NCBI GenBank assembly: GCA_963693305.1
Contig: OY855903.1
Span: forward strand, 19,397,755-19,461,754
Source: Meandrina meandrites
Taxonomy: Eukaryota; Cnidaria; Anthozoa; Scleractinia; Meandrinidae
Direction: 5' to 3'
DNA: 64,000 bases
Each line of letters begins with the position of its first letter. Positions within the stretch are counted from its first letter, which is position 1. This document shows, piece by piece, positions 25,441-39,200 of this stretch. Made by a program: the position numbers and the translations under genes. The notes beneath the pieces were generated by a model. That model worked only from the letters and a program-made list of their open reading frames with translations. It had not been told where the DNA came from and searched no databases.

Positions 25441-27880
25441 TTACAATTTGCTTCACACGCGTATGTTGTTATTTGATATAATCACATGATCAGAAGCTTT
25501 TAACAAAACTGAAGATTATTGCACTGAAAGCCAACATCACTACTGACTGAAATTTCGGCTTGACTTCTAATAACTAATTTCAGGTAATTTTCCCCCCAAA
25601 ATACTTTCTTTCATTGGTCTCCTTTCTTTTCGTGTCTTGTGAAACGTTAAATACTCAGCACTCGCCAAATGAGAATCATTTCGACATTTGTCTCCTTTTT
25701 TGTCGTGTTTTCGTGTCGTGTAATGGGTAAAATAATTAGCTCGCGCCACATGAAAATCATTTCGATACAAAGGTACGCCTGTTAGCTTAAGTATTCTCTC
25801 AAACGCATTTTAGCTTGACATTAACTGTTTTTATTACTTATACTAAGTTCTTCTAAATGGCCACAATTTTTAATGTCGACAAAAGCTTTTAAACCTTATA
25901 TTCCCAGGTAACAACTGACAATCTTGCTTCGTCATCTCTGCTTGTTCTGTCTTAAATTGTAGACTTTAAACGTTCTTTTCATACTCAGCGTTACCCTTGA
26001 ATTCGAGTTCCAAAATGCAACAATGATTGTTGATGTTAACATTCTTTCTGGCTGTTGCACTTTTCTTGAAGCTTAAAAAATGAGTAGGAGTTTGTAGGTT
26101 TTATTTTAAACTCGGCAGACACTATTATCTATACGAAGCAAGCTCTACAGGCGCCCGGGGGGGGGGGGGGGGGGTACTCCCCTAAATTTCGGATGGGGTG
26201 TGCCGCGAACGTTCTCAAACCCTGATCCTATCTAAGGATAAAGAAAACGAAAATTAATACCCTTTCTAAGGCCCAAACCCGAAAATTGACACCCTATTCA
26301 AGGGGAGGAGAAGCATTGCGTAACGACTCAAATAACGGCTAACCGCGCACGGCAGAGCTCAACTCTTCCAAAATCGCTTTGTTAATACTTAATGACGGAT
26401 AGTTCAGTTTTAACAGACAATTTTTTGTCGTGTAGCTGGGCGTTTATTTGAGCTGATAGAATTTAGCTACCCTATCTAAGGATCACACCGGAAACACAAT
26501 GCCAAAAAGAACAAAAGTGATACCCTATTTAAGGACCGAGAACCTCAAAAACCATACCCTATCCCGCGGCACATACCTATATAGCCCATATATGGGAGTA
26601 CCCCCCCCCCCCCCCCCCCCCCTGGGTACAGGCGCTAGCAATTTTGGATTTTAATTTTAATGTCGTTTCTAGCTGTCAAGTTGGTGTTATTTCGTTAACT
26701 AATTAGGACTCCTACAAACAAAGAAAGCCGCCAAAAATACTTTCTTTACAAAACCAAGTGATTTGGTTATAGTTAGGACTGTCTCTCTTTCGTCCGATAA
26801 CCAACATTGGTCTCCTTTCTTTTCGTGTGATGGGTTAAATAATTAGCGCGCGCCACATGAAAATCACTTCGATACAAAATTCGACAATGACTGTTCATAT
26901 TCACATTTTCTTTGTCTGTTGCACTTTTCTTGAAGCTTAGAAAAATGAGTAGGAATTTTTAGGTTTTATTTTAAACTTGGCAGACACTATTATAGAAGCA
27001 AGCTCTACTGGCGCTAACAATTCTGGATTTTGTAACCAGCTTTTGTCGTTTCTAGCTGTCAATTTCATGTTATTTCGTTAACTAATTGGAACTCCTACAT
27101 GCAATTGGGCGCCTTTAAAGCGTGTAAATGGGAATATGAACAATTTGCTTCACACACAATATGTTGTAATTTGATATAATCACCTGATCAAAAACTTTTA
27201 AAAAAATTAATGATTATTGTACTGAAAACCAACATCGCCACTGACTGAAATTTCAGTGTGACTTCTAATAACTAATTTCAGGCAATTTTCCTAAAATGCT
27301 TTCTCACAAAACCAAGTTCGTCAGATAACCAACTTTGGTCTCCATTCTTTTCGTGTCTTGTAATGGGTAAAATAATTAGCGCGCCACATAAAAATCATTT
27401 CGATACAAATGTAGGCCTGTTAGCTAAAGTATCTTTCTCAAACGCACTTAACCTTGACATCAACTGTTTTTGTTACTTATACTAAGCGTATCTTGTTGTC
27501 TTCTGTTTAAAATCGCAAACTTAGAGCGTTATTTTCATATTGAGCATTAGTCGTAGACTTGAGTTCCGAAAGGGAAGACTTATTGTTAGTCTTCACATTC
27601 TCTATAGCAATTTTTACTTTTGTTAAATTTTATACATAAATTAGTGAGAATTTTAGTTTTTTGAACTAGGAGAAAATTTACATTGAAGTAAATATCTAGA
27701 CACCACCCAAGATGAATGCAACTGGATACGCTCTGTTTGAATGCTCTACTGGCGCCAGCAACCCTCGATGGTTGTAAAGCAGCAATTAAAAGCAATTTTC
27801 TTACTTGACAAATGTCAATTTTATATCTTATCAATTACTAATTAGGGCCTCACACAACGTAGGAAGTGACCGATCACATT
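25441..27880. repeat. Older, diverged tandem repeats
   Basis: Blocks such as AATTTGCTTCACAC..ATGTTGT, GACTTCTAATAACTAATTTC, TCTTTTCGTGTCTTGT..AATGGGTAAAATAATTAG, GAAGCTTA..AAAATGAGTAGGA and CGTTTCTAGCTGTCAA recur at about 25440-26720, 26760-27090 and 27090-27880. Identity is clearly lower than in the large duplication. No gene is recognised. A Mutator-like element (26155-26626) split the first unit. Confidence 0.8.
26155..26626. mobile_element. Mutator-like MITE with poly-G/C ends (9-bp TSD)
   Basis: 472 bp flanked by the 9-bp duplication TACAGGCGC (26146-26154, 26627-26635). Ends are CCGGGGG...GGTACTCCC and GGGAGTACCCC...CCTGGG. The interior has repeated CCTATCTAAGGA/CCTATTTAAGGA phrases. 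It shares sequence with 37105-37581. A 9-bp TSD is characteristic of Mutator-like elements. Confidence 0.8.
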
Positions 27881-30411
27881 CAGTTCTCCACAAAGAGCTA
27901 ACCAGTAACGAAGGCTAGCTTATTATAGAACAGCGAGAAACACTTAACGCCACATAATTGCGGTGAGTCATGTTTGCTCGCTTTTTGTGCATAATGCTAA
28001 ACGAGTACACGAGGAAAGTTCATACTCATAGCCGTCCCTTTCGTTTTTAAACATACATAAGGCTGTAAAACATATTTTAATCCTAGAAAAGCAAGTCACA
28101 GAGAAACTAAATAATGGTATCTGAAATCATTTATCTTCAAACTCAATGAAAAAATATTTCATACAAGGATTTCTTCTTCTTGGATTCTGTTAGCAAGGAA
28201 ACCAGGGAATTTGTCCGTTTATTGATTTATTAGGCGAGATATACGTCCAGAGAAGAGCGACGTATTGTTACCATTAATATTTTCTTATGCCAGTTTTCAT
28301 GTAGTTTGTATTTATGGCAATATAAAATGGTTGCTGTTGCTGGATATTTCCATGATTTTCAAAACCTTCATTATTTTCAAGGATGCAATATTTACGTAAA
28401 TGCACCTTTCTCTGATCGTGAAGAAATAGGTGCAAGCACGAGTTTCAACACTCCAGATGCAATGTCTGACTAGCCAATTTCATGTTCTCCCGTATAGAAA
28501 GGCATTATTCGTTCCACTGGTCATATAAAACATTGATTTATACAATAAATGGCTTATTCCTTGAATTTCCCCAACACTTCCACATCCCACATGCTCTGAA
28601 GGTCATTATTGCAGCTCATACCTCATATAAAGTACTCGTAGACTCGAAGAGACCTTTGATTTTATTAGTGAAAGTAAAGTAACTACTATCGATGTTGACG
28701 TGTTTGCAAAAAGAACTACATAACCAAATAGAGCTTTTTATCGCGAAACTCTGGTAAATATTTCAGAGGGCTTTCGTAATTAGATATGAAAAAACTTGAA
28801 CCAGGGTTTTCTGTGCAATTTCCAGAGAACTAGGGAGCAAATATTTCAGCTATGCTGGGCTTTGAAAAACCTTCCAAAAGAGATGGTTTTTCATTTGATT
28901 CGTGTATTACTTTTCGAGAAATGACTTGTTACGTGAGAACAAAAGTATCATGTTACATACGTTTTGGAGAAAAACAAAAATATCATGTTAGGGCCTGTTG
29001 ACATTGGGGGGGTGGGGGGGGGGGGGAAGGGTTCCCCGGGCTAAGCGGGTTACCCATCTAACCATAGTTAATAGAGGGGGCCGCGTCTTTCGCTTTTGGT
29101 AACTTCCATATTCCCAATCCTTTAGTCCTTCTACATGTCCCACAGCCAAACAGGAGCGATAATCTCCTGGTATAACGATATTTGATGGGATGAAAACAAA
29201 TGTAAGAGCAAATGACAGAACTTTTGACTTCAACTTCGATTCTACTGGCGATACTCCAGACGCCATGTTGAGATTTCTGTTGTGCACGGTCGCGACCAAG
29301 CCAAAACCATAACAAAGAGATCGCCTCTTGAAGTTTGCCGGGTTTCGCAATCAGTCCTCCATCAACTAACTATGCTGACAATTAACACTCTTATACATAC
29401 GCTTATCCTCTACCACTAGCTAGAATCCAATATCCAAGCAACAGTCTAACAACGTTTCCTTTTGCTACCAACCCACCAAAAATAACTCTTGCACGCATTG
29501 CATGTTTATGTTATAAATTGTAATGAACTGACTTACCTGGCGTCCTCCTAATATGGATTGTTGAATGAACTATGCATGATGTGAAAGCCCGGGCGTTTAC
29601 AGATGCGTTCGTATGTATGACGGGAAAACTGGACTCAAAGACTACATTTCGAAGGGTTTTATGCTAAGTTGAGCGCTTACCTTTGCGCTGCAGAAGAAAA
29701 CTGACTTTCACCATCGACGACAAAAGAAGTCATCTTCCCAGTGCAGCTGAAAGCTACGAATATCTGCAATATTTCGAAACATTTTGAACAGCTTTCTGTG
29801 CGGGCGGCGCCGGTGTTATGCTATTGCAACTCGCCCTTTCCACTTAGCCAGTAGTCCATATGTATTGTATAAAGCAAAAACTCCTACTAATAAGAGGGCG
29901 CCTTCTCTCTTAAGAGGTCAAAATGTTTACATAACATCAAATTAGCTCGAAATCATTCCTTGCAAGATAAACTCCCATCCCATTGCGCCAATGCGAGCTC
30001 GCCGCGAAACATAATGATTTATTCTGCAGCCAGAAATGGAAATCGATCCGCACAGCACCAGTGATGACCACATGACTAGAAGTCTATTGACACATTTTAA
30101 CACTCTCAGTAACCGCAACCTAATCTTCTTACGAATTCAGGAACTTACAGTTGAGGCCGCTTGCGTCCCCTCATGATCATCGAAGGATGCGAATTTACAA
30201 GTATTGGAACGTATGGAGCTCCACTGAACCGCTTAATTTATCGCTTTTCGCATTTTCCCACGCCAGCGCTTTGGCCAGAATACAAAGAGTGGAAATGGTG
30301 TCCCTCGCCGATCGACCTTCGCGCCATATTTACGACCGAATAGATCGTAGATAACCCCGATAGCATCTATCAACGGGGCTCTGTGCTGGCTACTAATTCA
30401 GTGGAGGCAGC
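27881..30411. other. Gene-poor interval
   Basis: I recognise no gene. The best coding candidate is a minus-strand frame at 28988-29350 with a good-looking internal start ([24 protein letters not shown]..., near 29264), but it shows no motif and runs into a G/C homopolymer near 29008-29030. Frames at 30151-30354 look accidental. Confidence 0.35.
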
Positions 30412-30667
30412 GTGGCCTAGTGGTTAGGGCGCTGGACTTGTAATCCGGAGGTCCCGGGTTCAAATCCTCCTCCCTGCCACTAGATGGATTTGTCTTCGGT
30501 GGTCCCGAATTCAACTCCTCCACGCTTTGTATATAGCCAACTGGTCAGCCTCCTGCCAGTTGGGATTCTTAACAAGTTTCTGTTCGATTTAAATGGCAGG
30601 TCCACACCAGCCTTATGGTTGCCCTACTAGACCTGCCTTAACAAAAAGTTATGTATGTATGTATGTA
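30412..30667 (+). mobile_element. tRNA-derived SINE, plus orientation
   Basis: The head GCAGCGTGGCCTAGTGGTTA...GGTCCCGGGTTCAAATCC folds as a tRNA with an anticodon loop reading CTTGTAA (Thr-TGT-like). The body of about 180 bp ends in AAAAAGTT and a (ATGT)n tail, typical of a SINE. It could be scored as a tRNA-Thr by software, but the acceptor strands do not pair cleanly and the tail identifies it as a retroposon. Confidence 0.75.
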
Positions 30668-31826
30668 GCGTGGCTAAACATACCTTGTTTCCACATGTCC
30701 GAAGAGAAAGAAAACGTGCAAATTCGTGTTCAAGTCGAGGGAAAGAGAAGAAACGCAACCTTCCCCCCAGCACATTTTGTGCCTCGATACATAACGCTCT
30801 TATTTAGTGACCTACAGTTCGCGAAATTTCAAATCAGAAGGCCCTTTGAGCCGCCTCGTGTCACACTACTTCGCAAGTAAACAAAAGCATTTTCAGTATT
30901 CCAGGATTATTAAAATATCGAAATTGGGCTATTTCTCTGCTTCGTAGTTCTTTTGTTTTATTGTTCACTTTCATACTACTTTGTTTCGCATTCATCGAGC
31001 TTTGGGGCGTTATGAAAGAATGATTCTTTTTTTATTTCTAACAATAGTCCTAATATCCCATTTTGGGACATGTTTGGCGTATGTAAATGAGCTCTATGGG
31101 TTTACGATAATTATCTTGGAAAAAAGGTAAGATATTTACATGACATAAAAATGAAGTTGTACTTCCCGGTTCCATTAATAATAACAATTATTTAACAAGC
31201 AGTTTACATACGTGTGTATGTCAAGTATCTCTCTTGCGCTATTGCGTTGCACATTTTGTAGAACATAATTTATAGAACATGCATATGTAGTTTCAATAAT
31301 ATATTGGTTTTAAATAACATAGGGAAGTGATCATATACTAGTTTGTCCATTGTCTTCTAGTTTTCTTTTTGACAGTTCAAACTGGTTGGTTTGCTTGTAC
31401 ACCCAATAGTATCCGTCAAACCAAAACTTTGCATTGTTAAGATTCTTAGAATTGGGCAACAGTGTAAACTCCCACAGGAACCCGCCTTTTTTGTTGTAAA
31501 AAATAGCTCTACGAAGCGTGTTAGTCGATTGGTTTTCACTGACATGCTTGTGTCGGCCGTTTTTAGAATTCAAATGACGGGTTTGTTGTGGTGATTTAAT
31601 CTGAGTGGATCCGTGTTCACACTGTTTTTAAAAGCCATGCAGTCATTAGCAATAAGTTGGTTGAAAAAGTTTAGTGTGAACAGACCTATTGATAGACTTA
31701 GCAGTCTAAAGTGGGCTATTAGTAGTCATCTTTCTAATCACAATATATAGTCAACATATAGGAAACACCAAGTTATACAACCCCTGTTTCATTCAACTAC
31801 TCAGCAGAGAAAAATATTTGAACCAT
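30668..31826. other. Gene-poor interval with a short minus-strand frame
   Basis: A minus-strand frame at 31331-31573 (80 residues, containing GGFLWEFTLLPNSKN and FDGYYWVYKQTNQFE) has protein-like composition but no recognised domain. It could be an isolated exon or a TE relic. Nothing else is supported here. Confidence 0.3.
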
Positions 31827-31835
31827 ATCGAAGTA

Positions 31836-33013
31836 TAGTCTCCTTCGCAGCCGTTTTTAGTGTCGTCATGCAACGCTCCTCCCCACAAACGGCTGCTCAC
31901 ATTTGAACAACATTCCTTTCCCTTTGTTTCGTATGTGACCAATCAGAGTACAAGAGATTGTAATCAACATGGTTTTCCCGCGTACTCAAGTGTTGCAAAG
32001 GATCGGAATTTCTCCGATGTGTGAGACGCCAAAGAAAGCTCTACAAAGTGATCGTTGCTTTATTTGCTCTACTGTAGTTGAGAATAGATTATATATTTCG
32101 ATTTACCGGCGGTTATTTGTTCATGTCCGGATGTGAATGTGAGCAGCTATTCAGCGACCAGCGAGTTCTGTTTGCAAAGCTTTGCTAAAGACGATTCGTC
32201 AAGCTCAAAACGGCATTCATTTTGGAGGGCTCACACATGAATTGAAAGGGTTCTACAAGGATCGTGAACTTACGAGAACAAAACGCTTAGTTAGCATTGA
32301 GAACGACCGTGACAATGGAGAGACCGCTGCAGATGCATGCCGTGAGAAAGCCTCGAAATGTGTTTACAATTCCCGATCGATATCATATCACGTATGCTTC
32401 TTCTGATGCTGCAGCCGGAGATTTTCCGAGACCCGTCGTTAGGTTGACAAAAACATCCTTTCTTTCTTCAACGATTTTCCCAATTCCAGATTTTTTGCTG
32501 TGCGTTTATTGCACCTTTTAATAATATGCGAAATCTAAACGACTTCATTTTTCGCAGCCGTCGGGCAACAGAAACGAACAAAATGGATCGAAATCTACCA
32601 ATCACAGCTGACAGACGTGACCTTTTGACTCGGCTGAAGTTAACTTCTGTTTCCTGAGAGGTCCGCTTAGAAGGTTGACGGTTGCGAAAACCCTAAACCA
32701 ATATAAAAACGTTGGTTGAGGTTGAATTTCAGAGTTCGTATGTTATTGAAAACCACAATAAGCTAGAAATTTGAAATGTCTTTCTGACAACATCAAACAC
32801 TTCTTCAAGGGTCGCTATTTTGAAAGCTGTGAACTCCAAGATGAAACAAGCAAAATGATTGGTTAGATTTCTTTGGCGCGCACAGTTCTCGAAATATGTA
32901 ACCCGAATGGTGATTGGTTGAAACGGAGGAAAGGAATGTTGTTCGAATGTGAGCAGCCGTTTGTGGGGAGGAGCGTTGCGTGACGACACTAAAAACGGCT
33001 GCGAGGGAGACTA
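31836..33013. mobile_element. Mutator-like element, TAGTCTCC family (9-bp TSD)
   Basis: 1178 bp with ends TAGTCTCCTTCGCAGCCG...CGGCTGCGAGGGAGACTA and inverted similarity continuing about 90-110 bp. It is flanked by the 9-bp duplication ATCGAAGTA (31827-31835, 33014-33022). Interior frames (for example 32182-32406) are short and motif-free, so it is non-autonomous. A 102-bp relative lies at 50796-50897. Confidence 0.85.
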
Positions 33014-33226
33014 ATCGAAGTATGACATTGCCTAGGTTCAGTGAGAGTTTTTTCCCCGGCTTGCAAAATTGAGAAATGTTGGGTGACACCTAACGATAGC
33101 TTGCCATAGACCAACACAGCCAGCTTGGTCTATAATAGTAATTGTCTCACGATAACATACATAAGCTTCTATTCAGAGGCTTTGGCCAATCCTTTAATAA
33201 ACCTCGTAATGTTTGAAACTTTCCAT

Positions 33227-36200
33227 TCACACGAAGCCCTGTTTAGAGATGCCCAGTCGATCCTGAAGCGCTTTTGTTGTAAGTTTTAAGTCCCTTTCTA
33301 TAACATCCAGCTGTCTTCTGGTTTTACTTGTGTTGAAGGTTGGAGGCGGCTTGCTCCAAGGCATGGGTTGCGACACATGAGCGGACATAGGTCTCCTTTT
33401 TCCTGTCACACCTGAGCCACCCACTGTGGAGGAGCTTTTCACAGCTTAAAATAGTAAAACAGAGGCAACGTTTACTACAAGTGCTATTTAGTCAATGAAT
33501 GCTTAATGATAGATGTGCAAGCTGCAGGAGTACATTGTGAAAGATAATGCATTGTACGTGGGAAGAGAAATTGTCTTCTTTGCACATCGTACAGTCCTGG
33601 AGAGCCAGGAGTTGATGATTGGGAGTCGACACCAAAATCGAAACGTGTGCTATGTTGGAAATATTCAAACAAAACCCACAAAAACAAATGAACCAGCCAA
33701 GATCAGCAAAATGAAATTAAGGAATTTCAAGCCAGAAACACGTAGCCGTTTAAAACTGCGGGGAGCGTTAGGTACGCCGAAAGGGCAATTGGGATTGAAC
33801 ACAATTGTGTGATGTACTAGCCTTTGCTCTAATTCTATAAGCCTCCATGCTTGTCAAACCACAGATTCTCCAAAGGGGTATTCACACCTTACTTAAAAAA
33901 ATACTTAGAAGAATCTGTTTCATAGATTAAAGCCCCACTCCTTTCGAGCTCATTACATCAGACTACTGTAAGTACTGATGAATTGAGGAGACATTTGCTG
34001 TTGATATACAAATACTGTTGAGAGTTGCTGTACACTTTTGATTATTGTATTTGACAACTTGCGTTCCACATACCCGCAGTTTTAGGCCTGGGCCTGGACG
34101 ACTGCGCATTGCTTCTCTTTCCAGCCCCGTCGCTTGTTTGTGAACGAGCATGCTTAAGAAATAAAAAGCAAATAAAACATATGAAAAGAAAGAAAGAAAA
34201 TATAGTATTGATACAGGATCAATAAAACTACATAAAACATGTTGTGGTTGAAAAAAAACAATATTCTGTATTGGGCACTACAGCAAAACAAACAATTCTG
34301 TTGAAAACATAAAGAAAAACAAACAAAATAAAATGATTAATTTTTACGAAAGTGCATAGAACATGAGGAACGCCTAGACTACAAAAACATACTTCGGGAA
34401 ACTAGGTAGTGGATTGATGGTGTTCCAATAAAAGATCTTGGAGGAGTAGCAGGGTATAAAGATTTAAATAACGGTCATTAATTTTAACTTGGAAACAAAA
34501 ACATTTATCTTACACGTATGTGAGATCCTTGTTTCTTTTCCTTTGGTAAATTTGCCTCCTCCCTAGAAGGAAAAATAAGCAAAATACTTCATGTAAAATT
34601 GCTTCTCCAATCATATAAGCCTTCCCTTCCTATTTACATTGCATTGCATTCGATTATTGAACTTAGACTCAAGCACAATCCTTCCAGACAAATGGGCCCT
34701 TGCAGCTGCCGATGATATGCTACAAAATAACACTGTGCTAGAGGGCAAGCAACAAGTTGGGACATAGCGACTTCAAGGAATCATACTTGACTTTTCGGCT
34801 TTGTGTTGAATGCCCCAGAGCGGAGCTTACCCTCCAAGATGGCGGATATTCTGCTATGTGACCGTTAGTTGCAAAGGGTCCATGTGCGTATCTTGCCTCA
34901 TGCATCAAGAGTAACAACGGGACGAGTGATCACCATCACTGTTTTTACCAACATTGTCAGCACGTTCTTTGAAATGATTTATCATAGTAAGATTCCTAAA
35001 GGCCGTTAGGAATTATTACAATCAAGGGAAACATCTAACGAATCGAGGTGATAACATCCCACAGGCGCCCAAATTGAATACTACATGACGAACAAATGAA
35101 TAATTATAGTTCTTCTCAAAGAATAATCTGTCTTTCACCCGTCTTTATACTGAGATGCATAACCAATCACACGCATACTTCGTCTGATTTCTTTTTATAC
35201 ACGCAGATGGATTATCCGTTTCAGCCAAGTTTGTTTCTTTTTTATAGTTCATATTGACGCATGATCCTCACAAAAAGGAACCGTTTTAACTATTACTTAA
35301 AATATATTTCCTTGCTGGCGACGCTAGGAAGGAAGACAAGACAAAAAAGAACGTCACAATAACCATTTATTAGTAGTTGTGCATGCGTAAACAAAGAAGC
35401 AGAGGTATATTAATAATAAAAGATAATCCGCGCACGCTTACCGGCTTAGTGAACTGGATCTTCTTCTCGTAAGGAACATATCATTAGAACTCTGAAACAA
35501 AATAATGTAATCGAAAATTAAATTCTTGACTAAAGAATTCAATTAATGGCAGCTTCAATAGTTATCAACGACAACAACAATAACAACAGCAACTGCAATA
35601 ATAATAATTATTACTAGAAAACATAATCCAACCAGTTACCTTATGATCATTTTCAACTTGAGTACCAGTAGGGGAAGCTCCTAAAAGGTGTGTACAAAAA
35701 ACAAGTTCAGCATGAATTTAGTAGCAACTAATAGAAATAGAGTGATTTTACTAATCCGAAAAAATAGTTACCACACTATCAGATACTATTAGACACTAAT
35801 TCCATTGCATTCTTTTGTTTAATTTTGACTATACGCACCAACTATTAGATATCGTTTCACGGGTTAAATGAAATCACTTTAAAAACTCACATTATTCTTT
35901 TACTCTACACATGGCAGTGTTGGCCCTTGGTTTGATAATTATATTAAAGTGAAGCGAAGTGAACAGAAGTCAGGTGAGGTGAATCGAGGACAGCCAAGAC
36001 AAGTGATACCTTCTTAGTCCTCCATCTAACACAAATTAACGCAATTGCAAAAAGTTCTCTCTATGAAATGAAATTTCTTGAGACAAACCTTCGCGGGTAT
36101 TTTCATTCTCCAGGTCTTCAAGACTATTTCTATGTCTCTAAGAAAAAAAAAAACGTTAAAATGGAATAAACGAAGTACACAGATGCACTCAAAATGTTCT

Positions 36201-39200
36201 ATAACAGGATACATGTACACAACGTAAGAATTAACAACAGTAGTTTAGTGGACCACTGACGTGTTGCCGTGGTTTTGGACACGAGATGATTGAAGAAAAA
36301 CTCCAGGCTACTACTTTACGATTAGACAACAAGCCCGAGGTTTCCATGAGCGAATAGTCAGTGAGGGGCAGCCGAGTTGACTATCGCTCATAGAAAACGA
36401 GGGAGGGTTGACTTATTGTTTTAGGAGACACTATATAAACGGTAACAGTCTAGAGAGTATCTTTTTAGTCATTTTTAAGTAAACAAAATCAAGAATAGTT
36501 TCCCCTTTCAAGAGCAATGCGGGAGGGATCGCGTTCTAGATGTATGTGAACAATGGCCTCAAATAGGCGCGAAAATTTACACTTCTGCTGACATTATTTA
36601 TCTGTTCCGAGAAGAGAACAACTTTCTGGAGGCGAAGCTCGAGGAAAACTGATCGTCGAGGAACAGATAATGCCCAACGACAAATCACAATGCATATTTT
36701 GAAGTTTTATATTTTACACAAGGCCGCTTATTTTGGAGGACAGGGAAGACCATTTCTCAAAGATTTCAAATGTGAAAGTTATTCTAAACTTACAGCATCT
36801 TCCGCCTCATTTCGGCTTCTGACTGGGCTAACAAGCAAGTTCCCTGCGATATCCAAGTCTGCCTCTCTCTGCACACTGCCCTTCCTTCCAAGATGGTGCG
36901 TGTGAAAGTTCGGTGGAACTCCTCTTCTGAACTTTGCTTGAAGCTCTAGTTTCTGTTGCTCAAGTCGCTCTCGTTCCTCTGCTCTCTCACGTGCTTTTTC
37001 GTCCTCTCTGGCCTGAAAATACATGCACCAGTTTTAAAAGGCTTTTGTGGAGTTTCTTTTCTACCTTTTAGAAGGCGTTTCATTATCATTATAATAATTT
37101 CAACCAGGGGGGGGGGGGGGGGGGGGGGGCACTCCCATTTATGGGCTATATAGGTATGTACCGCGGGATAGGGTATGGCTTTTGAGGTTCTCGGTCCTTA
37201 AAAAAGGTATCATTTTTGCTCCTTTTGGCATTGTGTTCCCGGTGTTATCCTTAGATAGGGTACCTAAATTCTATCAGCTAAAATAAATGCCCAACTAAAT
37301 GAAACAAAAAAATGGTCTGTTTAAACTATAAACTATGAACTAGTAGCAAAGCGATTTTGTAAAGATTTGTGTTTTGCCGTGAGCAGTTAGCCGTTGTTTG
37401 GATCGTCACCCAACGCTTCTCCTGTCCTTGAATAGGGTGTCATTTTTCGGGTTTGGGCCTTAAAAAGGGTATCAATTTTCGTTTTCTTTATCCTTAAATA
37501 GGGTCAGGGTTTAAGAACCTTCGCGGCACACCCCTATCCGAAATTTATGGGAGTACCCCCCCCCCCCCCCCCCTCCCCGGGAATTTCAACTACAAAGGGC
37601 TAGACATAGAAATGCTGGGGTGTAAATTATATATATATATATTTTTATTTTTTTATCATATTTTCCTTAAAGGTTTCACAAATTGTATACAATTGTAAGG
37701 CAGGTCTGCAGTCAATATTAAAATGGCAATTTATCTTACCGTGGACTCCGCCCTGCTACATGTACATGTATAACAAATTCTGTCAAGAGACTTGGAAGGT
37801 GTGTTCGTTATCCATGTAACAGAGTTTCCTTGTCAAGTAACGAAAACCACTATAACGAATTTCTGGGAATACCACCAAAATCTTCATTATATCAGATGAT
37901 TCAGGTTCATGTTTTACATATATATTTTTCCAATAATGTAATTCCCTTGCACTTCTCAGCATTAATTCATTGTTTTGAGGGGATTTCAACTGTTTCACCT
38001 ATCAAATTAGCTGCATGGCTGACATTTCTAAGTATACTGGCTTACTGAAGTGTTCTTGTACCTGAAGTAGCTGTAATGTATTGCTTTGAAGAAGGGCAAC
38101 ATTTGTTTGATGTTGCATGACATCCTTGTGTGACATCAGCTGCTCATCAAGAAGTTCTTCCCTGTCACGCATGTACAGAAGTTGCTTGGCCCGAAGATCA
38201 AGCTCCTCCTCACAGTACATGCGATTAAGAAGACCAATAACCAGCCTGGCCCAGCCATTAAGGGCCCTTGACTGAAACAAAAATCAGTGTTATTAAACAG
38301 TACTCAGAATGTATGATTACTGTCACCAACATGTGCACTGCATGCATTCTCTGGAAATCATGACTTTGGCATGAAACTGTACCTTAATCAAAAGGGCTTT
38401 TTATTTTTATTTATTTATTTTTTTTAAAAAAAAGCAGTGCATTTAAAGTTATGATGCACTAAACATATTAATTGCTGGATGTCAAATTGCTAGAAAGATA
38501 TTTGGCTCATCAGCAACTCATGATAGAAACAACACTGGAAGACTGGACACTATTTTAAAGTAATTGACATACCTTGGGTGTGGCTGTAAACTCATTTAAG
38601 TCTGACTTTTGGATCTTGGGTGGTGCCACTCCTGTGTTAAATGTTAATTTACAGTGACTCAAACATTTTCACCAGTGTGGCATTTGATCAATCAATATCC
38701 GATTGCATTTCCTTTTATTTACAATACACGTATAATGTAGCATGCCGAGTTTGACTGATGAAAAATTGTAGATATAATTTTCTAATTAAGGAAGGGTACC
38801 AATCAGTTTTAAAAAAGTATTGTTCTTTAATTAACGATATAAAGGAGTGTTTTCTTAGATCCAAGAAATAAGAAAAAATGGCAGTGATAAAGTAAACATA
38901 TACAGTGCAAATTAAGGAGGCTCACAATAGTTTCCAGCAATTTCCAGCGCTTAAACTTTGATGGGCCAGTACTACAAACCATTATCAGTTGTTGCTACAA
39001 TAATGATATCAAACAAATGTCCGATCATTACTGAACAAGTTAAAGTCATTTTTATGATGTCACTTGTTACCACAGCAACAGTTTAACCTGTTAAAAACAC
39101 CTTTAATTTTCCATTTAAGTGCTTATAATTCAAAAACGAGCACGGTGACCCCCATTTTTTATTATTGAATAATGACCAGCATGGTAAGTTGCAACTTTTT

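Noticed and set aside
30412..30484. Functional tRNA-Thr gene
   Set aside because: The sequence continues into a SINE body with an (ATGT)n tail and imperfect acceptor pairing.
33484..33812. Overlapping frames on both strands between the last two exons of the coiled-coil gene
   Set aside because: Lie in an intron, show no in-phase splice sites and no motif.
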